Positions 23,813 through 36,617 of a stretch of DNA of 64,000 nt are shown here, one piece after another. A model generated the notes under the pieces. It was not told where the DNA came from, did not search any database, and saw nothing but the letters and a program-made list of their open reading frames with translations. Origin of the DNA: Ridgeia piscesae (Eukaryota; Annelida; Polychaeta; Sabellida; Siboglinidae). The position numbers and the translations under genes are program-made. Positions within the stretch are counted from its first letter, which is position 1; every line of letters begins with the position of its first letter. Location: positions 78,501 to 142,500 of the forward strand of contig JAODUO010000566.1 in the NCBI GenBank assembly GCA_025642075.2, in the 5' to 3' direction.

Positions 23813-23884
23813 CCCAGGTAGTCACAGTGACTACCTGGGTAGTCACAGTGACTACCTGGGTAGTCACAGTGACTACCTGGATAG
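23813..23884. repeat. 21-bp palindromic tandem repeat
   Basis: Three full units plus a partial one. Each contains the perfect palindrome GGTAGTCACAGTGACTACC. It shares the GTAGTC core with the block at 23330-23560. Confidence 0.95.
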
Positions 23885-24721
23885 TGCCATGTTAAAGGCA
23901 AACTTTCAGTTTTATTGTTATTGCAATGTCACATACAAGTTCGTTTATTACAAAGTCACTGGTTGCTGAAATGACCAAACAGAAAAATTAAAATACATTT
24001 CTACAATTAGTTCGCTTTAAATGGTTCTCAGATAAACTCACGGTTGGTCAAAATTGGATACAGAGCATCGTAAGCTGGTCTTAGCTGGACCAGTATTTCA
24101 AGTTCTATCATTGCTGAACTCAAAAGTGTATGCACTCGTGACATCAGACTTTCTGTTAAAGTTGCACTGGTCATATATGTAACTCTTATTATGTCTCCTC
24201 AACCAGCTTACTCCAATAAACAACTGACATACTATTTATTGTAGTTGTAAATTGTTGGTTTTAGTCTTAGATGTACAGGCCCCAAAGAATCCCCCTAATT
24301 CATCAGAATCTATCCAGTTGTCAGGGATGAAACCATTCTTTTGGTGCCTATGATGCAAATCCTATTGCACAGTTACTTCAGTTCCATGTACTTGTATTCA
24401 TCTAAGACTTGGACCAGACATTCCTGCGTTGAATGGTGCATTGATAGTGCTGGAAAAAAAATTATTGTGAAATTTTAGCTCGACAGTAATTTTTAATAGA
24501 TAATTATATAGTATTTATTTGCTTAACATAACAATTTTAAATAATAATTTGTTTTTAAATGACTTAGATATTTATTAGCTCAAAATAATAATGTTTAATG
24601 GATAATTTATCATTTTAAATGATATTTATTTATTGTATCTCATTTTATTGTATATACCTGACCCAAACACAAGAACATTCCTATTTGAAATGTACATTGT
24701 ATGTTAAAAATGGCAAATAAA

Positions 24722-27345
24722 ACTTTAATTCTTATTATTATTGAAATATCTATGGTTTTTGTCCTGTTATGGAGGACTAGAAAACATTAATGTTGCAAAT
24801 CACACGTATGTATAGAACATGAACACGTACTAAGGTCAATGCTAACTTTATTAACAGATCAGTTGAACTTTCCAATGAGATAAACAGCTTAACACCGTAT
24901 AACACGGAAGCAGGCTTTTTGCAAATGTACGGGAAATGCTAGTTATTAATAAATTCAGTCTGCTGAAATAAAACAGCTTGCTTTCACATTAATAACCACA
25001 GTTTCTTTGCTTACCCTTGACATTGCAAAATTGAGTATTAACTAACATGCAATCACGTTTTCAAGCATTTTATAAAAGAAATATGCACCCAGAACACTGA
25101 TATCATCCCTGATTGACTAACAATCTATTTGAGCTATAATATTTGCTAATGAAATATGGTTTGTACACAGTATTTTATGCAGGCAGGCAGTCATAAGGTT
25201 TATTTGACTACATCACTTTACTCGTCTCCTTATGTTAGCATGCTAAACAGAATCCAGAAATTAGATCTCTGCTAGGAATAATTTTGAAAAACATGCAAAA
25301 ACATACACTTTAGCAAAACAACTACCGGTAATGATCAACATTCAGTGTGAACGTTCTGTACATGATATACCCCTATGCACGTATATTCATTACTATTTAA
25401 ACATGATTTTAAGCAGTACAAGTATGCAGTAAATGAAAAACGATAAAATAGTAGATACAGTGGTACACGTACTGGCTAAAATAAAATTGATCAAGCTCTC
25501 TGCTGTACCATTTCTTATTCTGCACAGAGTGCCTTTGGGTGACAGGTGTCTACTTTTGTATGCTCATTTGCAGTTTGTACATTACTGTACGGCTGCTCAC
25601 ACAAGAGCCAACTGTGTACAGTGGGAACATTGCTATGTGCGTATGTGCACAATTTCTTTATTTGTCCACACAATATAAACTTATTCGAATGAACTACAGT
25701 GTGTACTGTAAAATCCAGTATGCAAGCCTCTATAGTCCACAAGTCTGGAAACTGCAAAAGCATTGAGTTCAACTGGTTTTATTGACTGGTTCGTCTTGTT
25801 TATATACAGTAACTAGGCTGCTTTATACATAAAAATCTTCATCTCTCAATAACAAACAAATCTCACAGGAGTTAATGACAACGTATCGATGCGCCAGCCT
25901 GTGCCGCAATGCTATGGTTGTTATCCATGGCCAACTACGGTGTACATCACTGGACATGGAAAAGAATGGACAAGAAATTATATACAAATTAAGAAATGAG
26001 TATTCCCTTAAATCTATGATTACCCGGTAGCATGATACATGCCATTCAGATAAAACATAATACGTAAAATGTACATAAATTGATAACAGGGGTAATTTGC
26101 AGAAGTAATTGTCCTGAAACATCAGCTAAGACACATATCACGCTACTGCTCTCACAGATAATAGATAACATTGTATATACACCGTTAGAAAAACTACTTA
26201 CTACAGCATATACATAGTAGATAGTGACACAACATTATGTATAATATATTAACAATCTGCATAATACACTAGTAGTATTAGTTTAATATCTATTAAATAA
26301 TAATTCCTTTGAAAGATCCATTTGTTTACTGAACAATTTCATAAGAAATACATGCTTTTATAATTTTAAATACTATTTAATAAGTCATTTTATTAGAATA
26401 AAAAGATATATATATATTTATATTTAAACTATTATTTGTAATGCCTGATGGAAGTTGTAGGAAAACAATTAATTATGAAATTTTTCACTGTCAATCATGA
26501 ATCTTTCCATAGGTAGTTAGTTAATTGCAAGATATATTTTAAAGCTATATAAAAGTAGTAATTGGACTAGATAATCGATGTGCCATGGTAACCTCAAATA
26601 GTGACAGACATTTTGAACTGACATAATTTCTTCCATTGTGATGTTGGCTCAATTAATTTATTCACTAACCCCTGTCTGGGATGCTAAACTAATCCACCAG
26701 CAAACAATAGAAAAAACCCAGTTGTAACTTAGACTGAGATTTCACTGGATATACATGTATATAGTGTTGATTTCCAGCAGTAATTATACAGTGATAAAAA
26801 TGGACTGAAATTTTAATCTGTTTATTCAGTCGTAACAGCCTTGGCTGTATCACACGGTCAGACTTCATATGAAATGTACGCCATAACCTTACAATTAAGA
26901 GATGATAAAAATGCAATAATAAAAAAAATGCACAGAATACTGTTTTCTTCCAAAAAAAGTAACTGTGTCGAATGTTGACATGTCTGCTTACCAATCCACC
27001 CCACTAATCACATGTCGAATCCAATCCAGTGACAGTGTGCTTCCGGAAAATTTGACTTTGTTGAATAGAATATATACTCATGAATGAGTAATCAACTAGT
27101 GATAAAGAAATCTTGCAAAATCACATCTCTGAGGGGCATGGCTATTGTAACCTGGACACCATCATGTGCGAGGTTTATAGACATTTTGAGCAATGTTCAA
27201 GTGTTGCACCCAGAAGATGTCACTGCAGTATGCACCCTGGGGTGGCGGCCGATGCAGGCGCCCCAGACAGTTGCGGTGGTTGTGACACAGGTCTCGTCTC
27301 GACAGCCATGTTGGACGTCGCCACGGCCACCGCGGATATGTCTAG
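24722..27345. other. Intergenic and probable KCNAB 3' UTR
   Basis: AT-rich sequence without recognisable genes. The right-hand part (about 26820-27345) is probably the 3' UTR of the minus-strand KCNAB gene. Confidence 0.5.
26821..26826 (-). terminator. KCNAB: Candidate polyadenylation signal of KCNAB
   Basis: AATAAA on the minus strand, about 520 bases past the KCNAB stop codon. Another hexamer lies at 26657-26662. Confidence 0.4.
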
Positions 27346-27450
27346 TCACCTCTGGTTTGCCTCTCTCGCCAGATCCCTCGCATGGACCGGCTTGTTTGCA
27401 AGGATCTTCTCTATCTCACTCATCACGGCAGCCGTCATCTTGGGCACGAG
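27346..27450 (-). CDS. KCNAB: KCNAB exon N (last coding exon)
   Basis: Begins after TTGTTTGCAG, phase 0, LVPKMTAAVMSEIEKILANK and on to PVHARD...NQR, stop TGA (complement of 27346-27348). It corresponds to the C-terminal helix and tail (VLPKLSSSIIHEID in vertebrates). Its first 17 bases are copied in every unit of the adjoining 32-bp minisatellite. Confidence 0.92.
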   Translation of the reverse strand, partial: LVPKMTAAVMSEIEKILANKPVHARDLAREANQR

Positions 27451-27721
27451 CTGCAAACAACACTTATCATTTTAGGCACAAGCTCCAAGTAACACTTGTC
27501 ATCTTAGGCACAAGCTCCAAGCAACACTTGTCATCTTAGGCACGAGCTGCAAGCAACACTTATCATCTTAGGCATGAGCTGCAAGCAACACTTATCATCT
27601 TAGGCATGAGCTACAAGCAACACTTATCATCTTAGGCATGAGCTGCAGGCTACACTTTTCATCTTAGGCACGAGCTACAAGCAACACTTATCATCTTAGG
27701 CACGAGCTACAAGCAACAATT
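27451..27721. repeat. 32-bp minisatellite of the exon N splice junction, part 1
   Basis: About eight tandem 32-bp units starting exactly at the exon N acceptor. On the minus strand each unit reads CTCGTGCCTAAGATGA, then about 10 bases, then TTGCAG or TTGTAG. It therefore repeats the acceptor AG plus the first 17 exon bases with one or two changes. The array is interrupted at 27722 by a LINE and resumes at 30320. Confidence 0.95.
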
Positions 27722-30319
27722 GTGTAACATAGTTACAGGAAAGTCAACATTAACTGTTGGGTTAGTGTATCGGAGTCCAAACATAAGCATGGAAGAGAAT
27801 GAAAAAATACATAACGCTATCAAAGAAGTGAGTAAACGGGAATGTATTATTATGGGGGATTTTAACCATGGGCATATACAGTGGACATCTCTACAGAGTA
27901 CCGGGAGAGAGGATCAAGAGTTTTTAAATTTAGTACAAGATAGTTTCCTTTCTCAACATGTGTTAGAAGCAACCAGGGGCGAGAACGTGTTAGACATAGT
28001 ATTGAGCTCACAGAAGGAATTTGTTGATAATGTCAAGATATGTGAGCCACTGGGGTGTAGTGATCACAACCAAATACATTTTATCATCAAAGTAAGGGAG
28101 AACGGAATAGAAAAATAAGGTACAGGAAAAATTTTCACAAAGGAAGATATAAGGACATGAGGGAATATTTAGCAAAGATAGACTGGAATAACACACTGAA
28201 GAATAAGACAGCAACAGAATGCTGGAATATTTTAAAGAGTGAAATTGACTGCGTCGTTGACAAATTTGTCCCCTTGAAAAAACAGGGAAACGGTCAAAGA
28301 AGAAACACTTATCGAAGGAAGCCATTAGAAAAATCAAGTACAAGCAAATGATGTGGAAGACATATAGACATACCGGAAGTGAAGAAGACTATAGCATTTA
28401 TAAAGAAGCACTTAATCAAGCTACAGCTGAAATTAGAAATTCAAAGAGAAGCTACGAACAAAAAATAGCTTTTAATATAAAACATGACAGCAAGAGTTTT
28501 TATGCGTATGTTCGAAGTAAACAGAAAGTTCAGGATAAGGTCGGTCCTCTAGAAGGTAGTGATGGAAACATAATAACAGAGGGATTCTTAATGGCAGAAA
28601 ACCTAAATGAGTACTTTAGTTCGGTGTTTACCAGGGAAGATATTAGTATATTACCAGTACTTGAGACTAAGTTCGAAGGGAGAGAGTTTGACTATTTAGG
28701 ACAACTAATTGTAACCCCAACAATGGTAGCTATGAAAATAAGAGATATGAAGGATAATAAATCACCTGGAGTGGATGGGATTCCTCCCAAATTACTATTG
28801 GAAATTGTAGAACAAATCAGCATACCGCTTGCAGCAGTGTTCAATTTGTCATTAGAGGAGGGAATAGTTCCGTTAGAATGGAAGGAAGCAAACATTATAC
28901 CATTATTTAAAAAAGGTTCGAGAAACAAGTCAGAGAACTATAGACCAGTGAGTTTAACATCGGTGATTTGCAAACTATTAGAAAGACTAATTAAAGATCA
29001 CCTGGTTGATTTTCTTGTTAAAAATAAATTGATAAACCCATCTCAACATGGGTTTTTAAAAGCGAGGTCAGCTTAACAAATATGTTATGTTTTTGGAAGA
29101 TGTCACAAAGTGGCTAGATGAGGGATCACCAGTAGATATAATCTACTTAGATTTTAAAAGCCTTTGACAAAGTGCCACACCAAAGACTACTACTTAAACT
29201 AAAGGCCCATGGCATAGGAAATGGAATGATCAACTGGATAGAAAAATGGCTTATTGGTAGAAGACAAAGAGTAGTAGTTGATGGGGAGGTTTCAAACTGG
29301 AAACCGGTTTTGAGTGGAGTACCGCAGGGATCAGTACTGGGACCTATTTTATTCTTAATATATATCAATGATTTGGATAGTGACATAACAAGCAAGGTGT
29401 TGAAAGTTTGCGGACGACACAAAAGTCTTTAGGAAAATTAAAAGTGATGCAGATAGACAGCATTTACAAGATGATCTTAATAAGTTGATAGAATGGTCTC
29501 AGAAGTGGCAAATGCTGTTTAATTTTGGAAAGTGTAAGTGCCTTCACACAAGACATGGGAATGAAGATGCACAATATACAATGGGTGATACTGTACTAAA
29601 TACTACCTCAAAGGAAAAGGACTTAGGGTTCACTATTAGTGCTGACATGAAGACCATCAGAGCAGTGTAGACCGCATGAGGGAAACCAAATTCTTGGATT
29701 GAGGTGGGCGAAATATAAAATTTTAAGAAAAAAAGAACTATGCTAATATAGCTGTAGCAAAATAATAGTTAGGCCTCACTTAGAATGGTGACGTATACAA
29801 GCATGGAGACACCTACTTAAGAGAGGAGGATGTTACTAGAAAAGTACAAAGAGGGAAGCAACCATTGATATAAAACTCCAGGAATATTGGTTATGAAATG
29901 CGTCTAAAAAGAATGTGGGTTAACAACACCTGGAAACCAGAAGATTGAGAGGAGATCCGAGGAGGGTGTTTAAAATATTGAATGGATATGAAAATATTGA
30001 CAGAAATATTTTCACAGTCAAGGGAAGGAAGGACTAGAGGACATGGAACTTTTACATTAGCAAAGAAGCAGTATAGAGTAGATATTTAGAAAATTTTCAT
30101 TTTCACAGGAAGCAGTAAACGAATGGAACAGATTATCCGCTGATTGTTTAGGTGCTAGCAGTGTTAATATATTTAAAAAATAAAATTGACATATACCTAA
30201 GAAGGGCGGGGTATACTTAGATAGATAGGTTGGACTCTCGATAAGCCAAATGGCTTCATAGTCCACCTGCCATCTAGAGTGAATCTCTAGGTGGCAATCT
30301 TGTTAAATCTTGTTAAATA
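27722..30319 (+). pseudogene. 5'-truncated CR1-like LINE inserted inside a minisatellite
   Basis: Nearly identical to the copy at 44714-47310, but missing the start of the endonuclease. It begins at the TGTAACATAGTTACAGG position and ends with the same AATCTTGTTA repeat. It is embedded in the 32-bp array; AACA is present on both sides, so any target-site duplication is at most about 4 bp. The frame is broken at 28093, 28290, 29068, 29090, 29155 and 29403, mostly in homopolymers. From about 29650 to 30200 divergence rises sharply. Endonuclease MGDFNHGHIQW and RT motifs [21 protein letters not shown] are visible in pieces. Confidence 0.93.
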
Positions 30320-30945
30320 AAACACTTATCATCTTAGGCACGAGCTACAAAACACTTATCATCTTAGGCACGAGCTACAAGCAACACTTATCATCTTAGG
30401 CATGAGCTGCAAGCAACACTTATCATCTTAGGCATGAGCTACAAGCAACACTTATCATCTTAGGCATGAGCTGCAGGCTACACTTTTCATCTTAGGCATG
30501 AGCTACAAGCAACACTTATCATCTTAGGCACAAGCTACAAGCAACACTTATCATCTTAGGCATGAGCTGCAAGCAACACTTATCATCTTAGGCATGAGCT
30601 ACAAGCAACACTTATCATCTTAGGCATGAGCTACAAGCAACACTTATCATCTTAGGCATGAGCTGCAGGCTACACTTTTCATCTTAGGCATGAGCTACAA
30701 GCAACACTTATCATCTTAGGCACGAGCTACAAGCAACACTTATCATCTTAGGCACGAGCTGCAAGCAACACTTATCATCTTAGGCATGAGCTTCAAGCAA
30801 CACTTATCATCTTAGGCACGAGCTGCAAGCAACACTTATCATCTTAGGCATGAACTGCAAGCAACACTTCACTTATCATCTTAGCATGAGCTACAAGCAA
30901 TACTTCACTGATCATGTTAGGCATGAGCTACAAGCAACACTGCAC
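30320..30945. repeat. 32-bp minisatellite of the exon N splice junction, part 2
   Basis: About twenty further units of the array begun at 27451, continuing after the LINE. The last few units (30850-30945) are irregular in length. Nearly all keep the AG and the copied exon start. Confidence 0.95.
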
Positions 30946-30988
30946 TTATTGTCTTTCATCAACTTCCCTGACGATATGCTCCACCTAC

Positions 30989-31077
30989 CCTGATAGCTTG
31001 TATGTCCTCATAAAGCTGTTCGACTGACGTTGCTCCCAACAGTACACACTGCACTGTGTCATTCTTCAGGCACCACG
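30989..31077 (-). CDS. KCNAB: KCNAB exon M
   Basis: Between TTGTTGCAG and AGG|GTAGGT. Encodes AWCLKNDTVQCVLLGATSVE and QLYEDIQAIR, the C-terminal barrel strand and cofactor-binding segment (vertebrate VLLGASNADQLMENIGAIQ). 89 bp, phase 1 to 0. Confidence 0.94.
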
Positions 31078-31513
31078 CTGCAACAAACACAGCATGTGTA
31101 CCCATGTGTACCCATGTGTACCATGTATCATGTGAAATTATGATGTGTGGAAATCAACTGGCAGAATAAACATATCGTTATTTGCTCTTCTTTTAAAATA
31201 TTGTGTAACACGTAGCATGCATATAGTTTGACAAAGTCTGCTGAGCCAGTGATAATTTAACTATTATAAGCTATTATTGTAGAACATTATCATACAAATC
31301 ATAAGATCAATGTAATAAAGACAACAAATCATACTGCAGATATCATAATTAAAATCTGTAAACCATTCTAAAATTTTATGCATCATTATCATAACTTTCT
31401 GAAAATCAAATATTCAAACATTAATATCATGAATAATCTAGAAACATTTTCATAAATAGACAAAAACAAGTTTGACACAAATAAATCTATAAACTTTGTC
31501 TTGATTGTCTTAC

Positions 31514-31634
31514 CAATGGCTAGCTGGGCGAGAGTGCAGCCAAGTCTGTGGGTGATGGTGCTCAGCTCTCGCAGTTGCATCTGCTGTTTTCGGCCATCGT
31601 CACTGAGAATGCGCTCCTTCAGCCAGCCATAGCC
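31514..31634 (-). CDS. KCNAB: KCNAB exon L
   Basis: Between TGTTGCAG and ATTG|GTAAGA, 121 bp, phase 0 to 1. Encodes GYGWLKERILSDDGRKQQMQ and LRELSTITHRLGCTLAQLAI. Its first 12 bases (GGCTATGGCTGG) are repeated about 100 times in the adjoining array, together with the acceptor. Confidence 0.95.
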
Positions 31635-34600
31635 CTGCAACATTACACATGGTGTCAGAAGTGGGACAAGACCAACCATAGCCCTGCAACATTACACATG
31701 GTGTCAGAAGTGGGACAACACCAGCCATAGCCCTGCAACATTACACATGGTGTCAGAAGTGGGACAAGACCAACCATAGCCCTGCAACATTACACATGGT
31801 GTCAGAAGTGGGACAAAACCAGCCATAGCCCTGCAACATTACACATGGTGTCAGAAGTGGGAAAAGACCAGCCATAGCCCTGCAAAATTACACATGGTGT
31901 CAGAAGTGGGACAAGACCAGCCATAGCCCTGCAAAATTACACATGGTGTCAGAAGTGGGACAAGACCAGCCATAGCTTGGCAATATTATACATGGTGTCA
32001 GAAGTGGGACAATACCAGCCATAGCCCTGCAACATTACACATGGTGTCAGAAGTGGGACAAGACCAGCCACTGCCCTGCAACATTACACATGGTGTCAGA
32101 AGTGGGACAAGACCAGCCACAGCCCTGCAACATTACACATGGTGTCAGAAGTGACACAAGACCAGCCACAGCCCTGCAACATTATACATGGTGTCAGAAG
32201 TGGGACAAGACCAGCCACAGCCCTGCAACATTACACATGGTGTCAGAAGTGGGACAAGACCAGCCATAGCCCTGCAACATTACACATGGTGTCAGAAGTG
32301 GGACAAGACCAGCCACAGCCTGGCAACATTAAACATGGTGTCAGAAGTGACACAAGACCAGCCATAGCCTGGGAACATTACACATGGTGTCAGAAGTGAC
32401 ACAAGACCAGCCATAGCCCTGCAACATTACACATGGTGTCAGAAGTGGGACAAGACCAGCCATAGCCCTGCAACATTACACATGGTGTCAGAAGTGACAC
32501 AAGACCAGCCATAGCCCTGCAACATTACACATGGTGTCAGAAGTGACACAAGACCAGCCATAGCCCTGCAACATTACACATGGTGTCAGAAGTGGCACAA
32601 GACCAGCCATAGCCCTGCAACATTACACATGGTGTCAGAAGTGACACAAGCCCAAGCCATAGCCCTGCAACATTACACATGGTGTCAGAAGTGACACAAG
32701 ACCAGCCATAGCCCTGCAACATTACACATGGTGTCAGAAGTGACACAAGACCAGCCATAGCCCTGCAACATTACACATGGTGTCAGAAGGGGGACAAGCC
32801 CAAGCCATAGCCCTCAACATTACACATGGTGTCAAAAGGGGGACAAGACCACCCATAGCCCGCAACACTACACATGGTGTCAGAAGTGGGACAAGACCAC
32901 CCATAGCCCTGCAACATTACACATGGTGTCAGAAGTGGGACAAGACAAGCCATAGCCCTGCAACATTACACATGGTGTCAGAAGTGACACAAGACCAGCC
33001 ATAGCCCTGCAACATTACACATGGTGTCAGAAGTGGGACAAGACAAGCCATTGCCCTGCAACATTACACATGGTGTCAGAAGTGACACAAGACCAGCCAT
33101 AGCCCTGCAACATTACACATGGTGTCAGAAGTGGCACAAGACCAGCCATAGCCCTGCAACATTACACATGGTGTCAGAAGTGGCACAAGACCAGCCATAG
33201 CCCTGCAACATTACACATGGTGTCAGAAGTGGCACAAGACCAGCCATAGCCCTGCAACATTACACATGGTGTCAGAAGTGACACAAGACCAGCCATAGCC
33301 CTGCAACATTACACATGGTGTCAGAAGTGACACAAGCCCAAGCCATAGCCCTGCAACATTACACATGGTGTCAGAAGTGACACAAGACCAGCCATAGCCC
33401 TGCAACATTACACATGGTGTCAGAAGTGGGACAAGACCAGCCATAGCCCTGCAACATTACACATGGTGTCAGAAGTGACACAAGACCAGCCATAGCCCTG
33501 CAACATTACACATGGTGTCAGAAGTGACACAAGACCAGCCATAGCCCTGCAACATTACACATGGTGTCAGAAGTGACACAAGACCAGCCATAGCCCTGCA
33601 ACACTACACATGGTGTCAGAAGTGGGACAAGACCAGCCATAGCCCTGCAACATTACACATGGTGTCAGAAGTGGGACAAGACAAGCCATAGCCCTGCAAC
33701 ATTACACATGGTGTCAGAAGTGACACAAGACCAGCCATAGCCCTGCAACATTACACATGGTGTCAGAAGTGGGACAAGACCAGCCATAGCCCTGCAACAT
33801 TACACATGGTGTCAGAAGTGGGACAAGACAAGCCATAGCCCTGCAACATTACACATGGTGTCAGAAGTGACACAAGACCAGCCATAGCCCTGCAACATTA
33901 CACATGGTGTCAGAAGTGGGACAAGACAAGCCATAGCCCTGCAACATTACACAAGGTGTCAGAAGTGACACAAGACCAGCCATAGCCCTGCAACATTACA
34001 CATGGTGTCAGAAGTGGCACAAGACCAGCCATAGCCCTGCAACATTACACATGGTGTCAGAAGTGGCACAAGACCAGCCATAGCCCTGCAACATTTCACA
34101 TGGTGTCAGAAGTGGGAAAAGACCAGCCATAGCCCTGCAACATTACACATGGTGTCAGAAGTGGCACAAGACCAGCCATAGCCCTGCAACATTACACATG
34201 GTGTCAGAAGTGACACAAGACAAGCCATAGCCCTGCAACATTACACATGGTGTCAGAAGTGACACAAGACCAGCCATAGCCCTGCAACATTACACATGGT
34301 GTCAGAAGTGACACAAGACCAGCCATAGCCCTGCAACATTACACATGGTGTCAGAAGTGACACAAGACCAGCCATAGCCCTGCAACATTACACATGGTGT
34401 CAGAAGTGACACAAGACAAGCCATAGCCCTGCAACATTACACATGGTGTCAGAAGTGACACAAGACCAGCCATAGCCCTGCAACATTACACATGATGTCA
34501 GAAGTGACACAAGACAAGCCATAGCCCTGCAACATTACACATGGTGTCAGAAGTGACACAAGACCAGCCATAGCCCTATAACATTACACATGGTGTCAGA

Positions 34601-36617
34601 AGTGACACAAGACCAGCCATAGCCCTGCAACATTACACATGGTGTCAGAAGTGACACAAGACCAGCTGTAGCCCTGCAACATTACACATGGTGTCAGAAG
34701 TGACACAAGACCAGCCATAGCCCTACAACATTACACATGGTGTCAGAAGTGACACAAGACCAGCTATAGCCCTATAACATTACACATGGTGTCAGAAGTG
34801 ACACAAGACCAGCTATAGCCCTGCAACATTACACATGGTGTCAGAAGTGGGACAAGACAAGCCATAGCCCTGCAACATTACACATGGTGTCAGAAGTGAC
34901 ACAAGACCAGCCATAGCCCTGCAACATTACACATGGTGTCAGAAGTGACACAAGACCAGCCATAGCCCTGCAACATTACACATGGTGTCAGAAGTGACAC
35001 AAGACCAGCCATAGCCCTGCAACATTACACATGGTGTCAGAAGTGGGACAAGACCAGCCATAGCCCTGCAACATTACACATGGTGTCAGAAGTGGCACAA
35101 GACCAGCCATAGCCCTACAACATTACACATGGTGTCAGACGTGGGACAAGACCAGCTATAGCCCAGCAACACTACACATGGTGTCAGAAGTGGGACAAGA
35201 CCAGCTATAGCCCAGCAACACTACACATGGTGTCAGAAGTGGGACAAGACAAGCCATAGCCCTGCAACATTACACATGGTGTCAGAAGTGACACAAGACC
35301 AGCCATAGCCCTGCAACATTACACATGGTGTCAGAAGTGGGACAAGACAAGCCATAGCCCTGCAACATTACACATGGTGTCAGAAGTGACACAAGACCAG
35401 CCATAGCCCTGCAACATTACACATGGTGTCAGAAGTGACACAAGACCAGCCATAGCCCTGCAACATTACACATGGTGTCAGAAGTGGCACAAGACCAGCT
35501 ATAGCCCTGCAACATTACACATGGTGTCAGAAGTGGCACAAGACAAGCCATAGCCCTGCAACATTACACATGGTGTCAGAAGTGACACAAGACCAGCCAT
35601 AGCCCTGCAACATTACACATGGTGTCAGAAGTGGGACAAGACCAGCCATAGCCCTGCAACACTACACATGGTGTCAGAAGTGGGACAAGACCAGCCATAG
35701 CCCTGCAACATTACACATGGTGTCAGAAGTGGGACAAGACAAGCCATAGCCCTGCAACATTACACATGGTGTCAGAAGTGGGACAAGACAAGCCATAGCC
35801 CTGCAACATTACACATGGTGTCAGAAGTGGGACAAGACCAGCCATAGCCCTGCAACACTACACATGGTGTCAGAAGTGGGACAAGACCAGCCATAGCCCT
35901 GCAACATTACACGTGGTGTCAGAAGTGGGACAAGACAAGCCATAGCCCTGCAACATTACACGTGGTGTCAGAAGTGACACAAGACCAGCCATAGCCCTGC
36001 AACATTACACATGGTGTCAGAAGTGACACAAGACCAGCCATAGCCCTGCAACATTACACATGGTGTCAGAAGTGACACAAGACCAGCCATAGCCCTACAA
36101 CATTACACATGGTGTCAGAAGTGACACAAGACCAGCCATAGCCCTACAACGTTACACATGGTGTCAGAAGTGACACAAGACCAGCCATAGCCCTGCAACA
36201 TTACACATGGTGTCAGAAGTGGCACAAGACCAGCCATAGCCCTACAACATTACACATGGTGTCAGAAGTGACACAAGACCAGCCATAGCCCTACAACGTT
36301 ACACATGGTGTCAGAAGTGGGACAAGACCAGCCATAGCCCTGCAACATTACACATGGTGTCAGAAGTGACACAAGACCAGCCATAGCCCTACAACGTTAC
36401 ACATGGTGTCAGAAGTGGGACAAGACCAGCCATAGCCCTGCAACATTACACATGGTGTCAGAAGTGGCACAAGACCAGCCATAGCCCTACAACATTACAC
36501 ATGGTGTCAGAAGTGACACAAGACCAGCCATAGCCCTACAACGTTACACATGGTGTCAGAAGTGGGACAAGACCAGCCATAGCCCTGCAACATTACACAT
36601 GGTGTCAGAAGTGGGAA
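31635..36617. repeat. 49-bp minisatellite of the exon L 3' splice junction (about 100 copies)
   Basis: Starts exactly at the exon L acceptor and runs about 4.98 kb, about 101-102 units of 49 bp. On the minus strand each unit carries CTTCTGACACC (branch-point-like CTGAC, its A about 20 bases before the AG), TGTAATGTTGCAG and then the copied exon start GGCTATGGCTGG. Three common central variants (GGGACA, GACACA, GGCACA on the plus strand) are mixed along the array. Short open frames in it are not genes. Confidence 0.98.

Larger units (their letters stand above)
23187..24721 (+). other. Probable 3' UTR of the plus-strand zinc-finger gene
   Basis: AT-rich, non-coding. It contains an inverted-repeat-rich GGTAGTCC block (23330-23560) and palindromic tandem units (23813-23884). 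A canonical AATAAA lies at 24716-24721; earlier weaker sites could also be used. Confidence 0.45.

Noticed and set aside
27084..27539. Plus-strand open frames of 120-151 codons over KCNAB exon N
   Set aside because: Antisense shadow of exon N and the 32-bp repeat.
31630..36617. CRISPR-like regular array
   Set aside because: Units are contiguous 49-mers with no unique spacers, in an animal intron; a minisatellite.
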